Assembly: GCA_019119595.1 (NCBI GenBank)
Contig: DWWS01000022.1
Span: 1 to 64,000 of the forward strand
Source of the DNA: Candidatus Eisenbergiella merdavium
GTDB lineage: Bacteria > Bacillota > Clostridia > Lachnospirales > Lachnospiraceae
Length of the DNA: 64,000 bases
Direction: 5' to 3'
Below are positions 63,511 through 64,000 of this stretch, one piece after another. Position 1 is the stretch's first letter, and the number at the start of each line of letters is the position of its first letter. The translations under genes and the position numbers were made by a program. Below the pieces are notes generated by a model, which was not told the DNA's origin, did not search any database, and worked only from the letters and a program-made list of their open reading frames with translations.

Positions 63511-64000
63511 GTGAATGAGATCATCGGGAAAAATATTTATTCTCTGCGGAAAAAGCAGGGGCTGACACAGGAAAGGCTTGCCGAGCTTGTCAATGTTTCC
63601 TTCCAGGCTGTTTCAAAATGGGAAAACGGAAATTCGGTTCCGGATGTTTCCACTCTGCCGCTTCTGGCAAACGTCCTGCACTGCAGCATCGATTCTCTTC
63701 TAGGCTATGCGGCCGAGCAGAGAAGGATCACGGATTATGAGGAGCGCTATAAGACGAATGATTATTATTGGGGAATCCGCCCCTCTCACATGTGCTATGA
63801 GGTTATGAAGCTCTGCCCTCCGGTCAGGCCGCTCCGGCTTCTTGACGTCGCCTGCGGGGAAGGAAAGGACGCCGTCTTTTTTGCCAGGAACGGCTATCAT
63901 GTAACGGCGTTTGATGCGGCCGGCTCGGGCCTTGAAAAAGCCCGAAGGCTCTCTGACCGGTCCGGGACGGAGATCAATTTTTTTCAGGCGGACATGCTCG
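63511..64000 (+). CDS. XRE HTH-methyltransferase fusion (partial, runs off the window)
   Basis: The GTG start at 63511 follows AAGGAGGTCGCGCC. The first 70 residues are an XRE HTH (LTQERLAELVNVSFQAVSKW). A class I methyltransferase then begins, with SAM loop LLDVACGEGKDAVFFA and FDAAGSG. The frame is open at the window end (163 codons seen). This fusion is known in Firmicutes; it may methylate a tellurite-like or small-molecule target and regulate its own gene, but that is inference. Confidence 0.88.
   Translation, partial: MNEIIGKNIYSLRKKQGLTQERLAELVNVSFQAVSKWENGNSVPDVSTLPLLANVLHCSIDSLLGYAAEQRRITDYEERYKTNDYYWGIRPSHMCYEVMKLCPPVRPLRLLDVACGEGKDAVFFARNGYHVTAFDAAGSGLEKARRLSDRSGTEINFFQADML

Overview
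The window looks like a chromosomal segment of an anaerobic Firmicute of class Clostridia, most likely family Lachnospiraceae. The reasons are the gene set (a 16S leader next to CvpA and DUF5711-type genes, the dnaX-ybaB-recR block, an HPr-like protein without the active histidine, a GH4 alpha-galactosidase), strong GGAGG ribosome binding sites, moderately high GC in the core and lower GC in the cargo regions, and Tn916-type integrases. I cannot name the species from sequence alone.

Left core (1-19.1 kb), almost all on the minus strand: the 5' end of a 16S rRNA gene with two tandem promoters; cvpA, a DUF5711 membrane protein, a LysM protein, galM, recR, ybaB/ebfC, dnaX and pfkA; a GC-rich noncoding tandem repeat; tRNA-Ser(CGA); a five-gene amino-acid (probably cystine) ABC transporter and beta-lyase operon; an HPr-like gene and glmM; a GH4 alpha-galactosidase with a divergent AraC regulator; and a low-molecular-weight protein tyrosine phosphatase (LMW-PTP) gene.

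Mobile region (19.1-51.0 kb): the PTP gene is the docking site of two elements placed end to end. Its first ten or so codons, covering the catalytic P-loop, occur three times (19085-19115, 28939-28969, 50955-50985) and bound the elements. Element 1 (about 9.9 kb) is a mobilizable element with int, xis, a DnaC-like loader, a RepA-type initiator, a Cys-rich VLP protein, a relaxase, MobC, an HTH protein and a sigma factor. Its cargo is two paralogous radical SAM proteins and an HxlR regulator. Element 2 (about 22 kb) has no relaxase. It carries a DUF3800-like protein, a second int with a damaged xis, a serine hydrolase with a MerR regulator, and a seven-gene island (XRE, ImmA/IrrE, HsdM, HsdS, HsdR, M48 peptidase, GIY-YIG/DUF4357 nuclease) read from one self-regulated promoter. 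It ends with scraps of another conjugative element, a 5'-truncated integrase, a probable small RNA, a membrane protein and a metallophosphoesterase.

Right region (51-64 kb): GNAT and bcp/methyltransferase/TetR genes lead into a gutted type I-C CRISPR-Cas locus. On the minus strand the order is a cas3 HD-domain fragment, two half-repeats around one spacer, an AbiE-like toxin-antitoxin pair, a decayed cas2, a recognisable leader, and a 10-repeat/9-spacer array. The AbiE pair occupies the place where cas5-cas8c-cas7-cas4-cas1 would be expected. The last part is core: a metallophosphoesterase, a MATE transporter with a divergent LysR regulator, a GNAT protein, a cyclophilin, and the start of an XRE-methyltransferase fusion gene that runs off the window.

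The strongest points for follow-up are the serial use of the PTP P-loop codons as an attachment site that rebuilds the gene's 5' end, and the replacement of the I-C cas core by an abortive-infection module. All functional calls rest on reading the sequence; no database search was run.
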